A DNA stretch of 5,994 bases, taken from assembly GCA_023663915.1 (NCBI GenBank), contig JAMPGN010000239.1, positions 1-5,994 on the forward strand, given 5' to 3'. The DNA is from Eubacterium sp. Its GTDB lineage: Bacteria > Bacillota_A > Clostridia > Lachnospirales > Lachnospiraceae. Of this stretch, positions 5,974 through 5,994 are shown one piece after another. The translations under genes and the position numbers were made by a program. How positions within the stretch are numbered: position 1 is the first letter of the stretch; each line of letters opens with the position of its first letter. The notes beneath the pieces were generated by a model, which did no database searches, had not been told where the DNA came from, and saw nothing but the letters and a program-made list of their open reading frames with translations.

Positions 5974-5994
5974 TTCGGGCTTTTCGGGACATCC

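Larger units (their letters stand above)
5812..5994 (-). other. Unrecognised 60-codon open frame running off the right edge
   Basis: On the minus strand the frame is open from the window edge to a TAA at 5812-5814, with an internal ATG at 5973 and text such as MRMDAHRGRF and FTTLYRNILENPYSEV. I do not recognise a domain. It overlaps three hairpin-forming repeats, so it may be a repeat that happens to be open rather than a gene. By rough estimate a 60-codon open frame is not rare by chance. There is no Shine-Dalgarno before the internal ATG that I trust. If it is coding, it is the 3' end of a gene upstream of and co-directional with the sigma operon. Confidence 0.2.

Noticed and set aside
1..5994. 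CRISPR arrays, tRNA or rRNA genes, insertion-sequence ends
   Set aside because: Looked for regularly spaced direct repeats, cloverleaf-like or rRNA-like sequence and transposase genes; none seen in the window.

Overview
The window looks like a chromosomal segment of an anaerobic, low-to-moderate GC Firmicute, most likely a gut Clostridia member of the Lachnospiraceae type. This rests on the strong GGAGG-type ribosome binding sites, a lipoprotein-anchored GH53 galactanase, an ECF sigma factor co-transcribed with an ABC-2 exporter, and an Rpn-type nuclease fragment. The organism call is inference from gene style, not from a marker gene.

Left edge (1-742): an A-rich stretch of remnants. It opens inside the C-terminal part of an Rpn/PD-(D/E)XK-type nuclease (ends 314). 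This is followed at once by a decayed N-terminal piece of a restriction-modification DNA methyltransferase (about 320-742), with a frameshift near 346-352, a probable internal join near 534 and no catalytic core. The dead gene runs directly into the next gene with no intergenic space.

Middle (755-2173, + strand): a complete GH53 arabinogalactan endo-beta-1,4-galactanase made as a lipoprotein (lipobox LSGC, Cys23). It would cut pectic galactan side chains at the cell surface. No galactan transporter, beta-galactosidase or regulator is visible beside it.

Right (5686 down to 2241, - strand): a compact four-gene operon, convergent with the galactanase. In transcription order it has an ECF sigma factor, an unrecognised six-helix membrane protein with a basic cytoplasmic N-terminus, an ABC ATPase and an ABC-2 permease with a roughly 120-residue extracytoplasmic domain. 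The first three genes overlap by 11 and 13 bases and every start after the first has a good Shine-Dalgarno, so co-expression is almost certain. A plausible reading is a self-regulated envelope-stress or peptide-detoxification module: the membrane protein restrains the sigma factor, and the ABC pair senses or exports the inducing compound. The architecture is seen directly; the regulatory circuit is inference.

Right edge (5759-5994): the operon's promoter region, then a stretch with three hairpin-forming inverted repeats and a 60-codon minus-strand open frame that runs off the window. I do not recognise this segment; it may be a dispersed repeat or the tail of an unknown gene.
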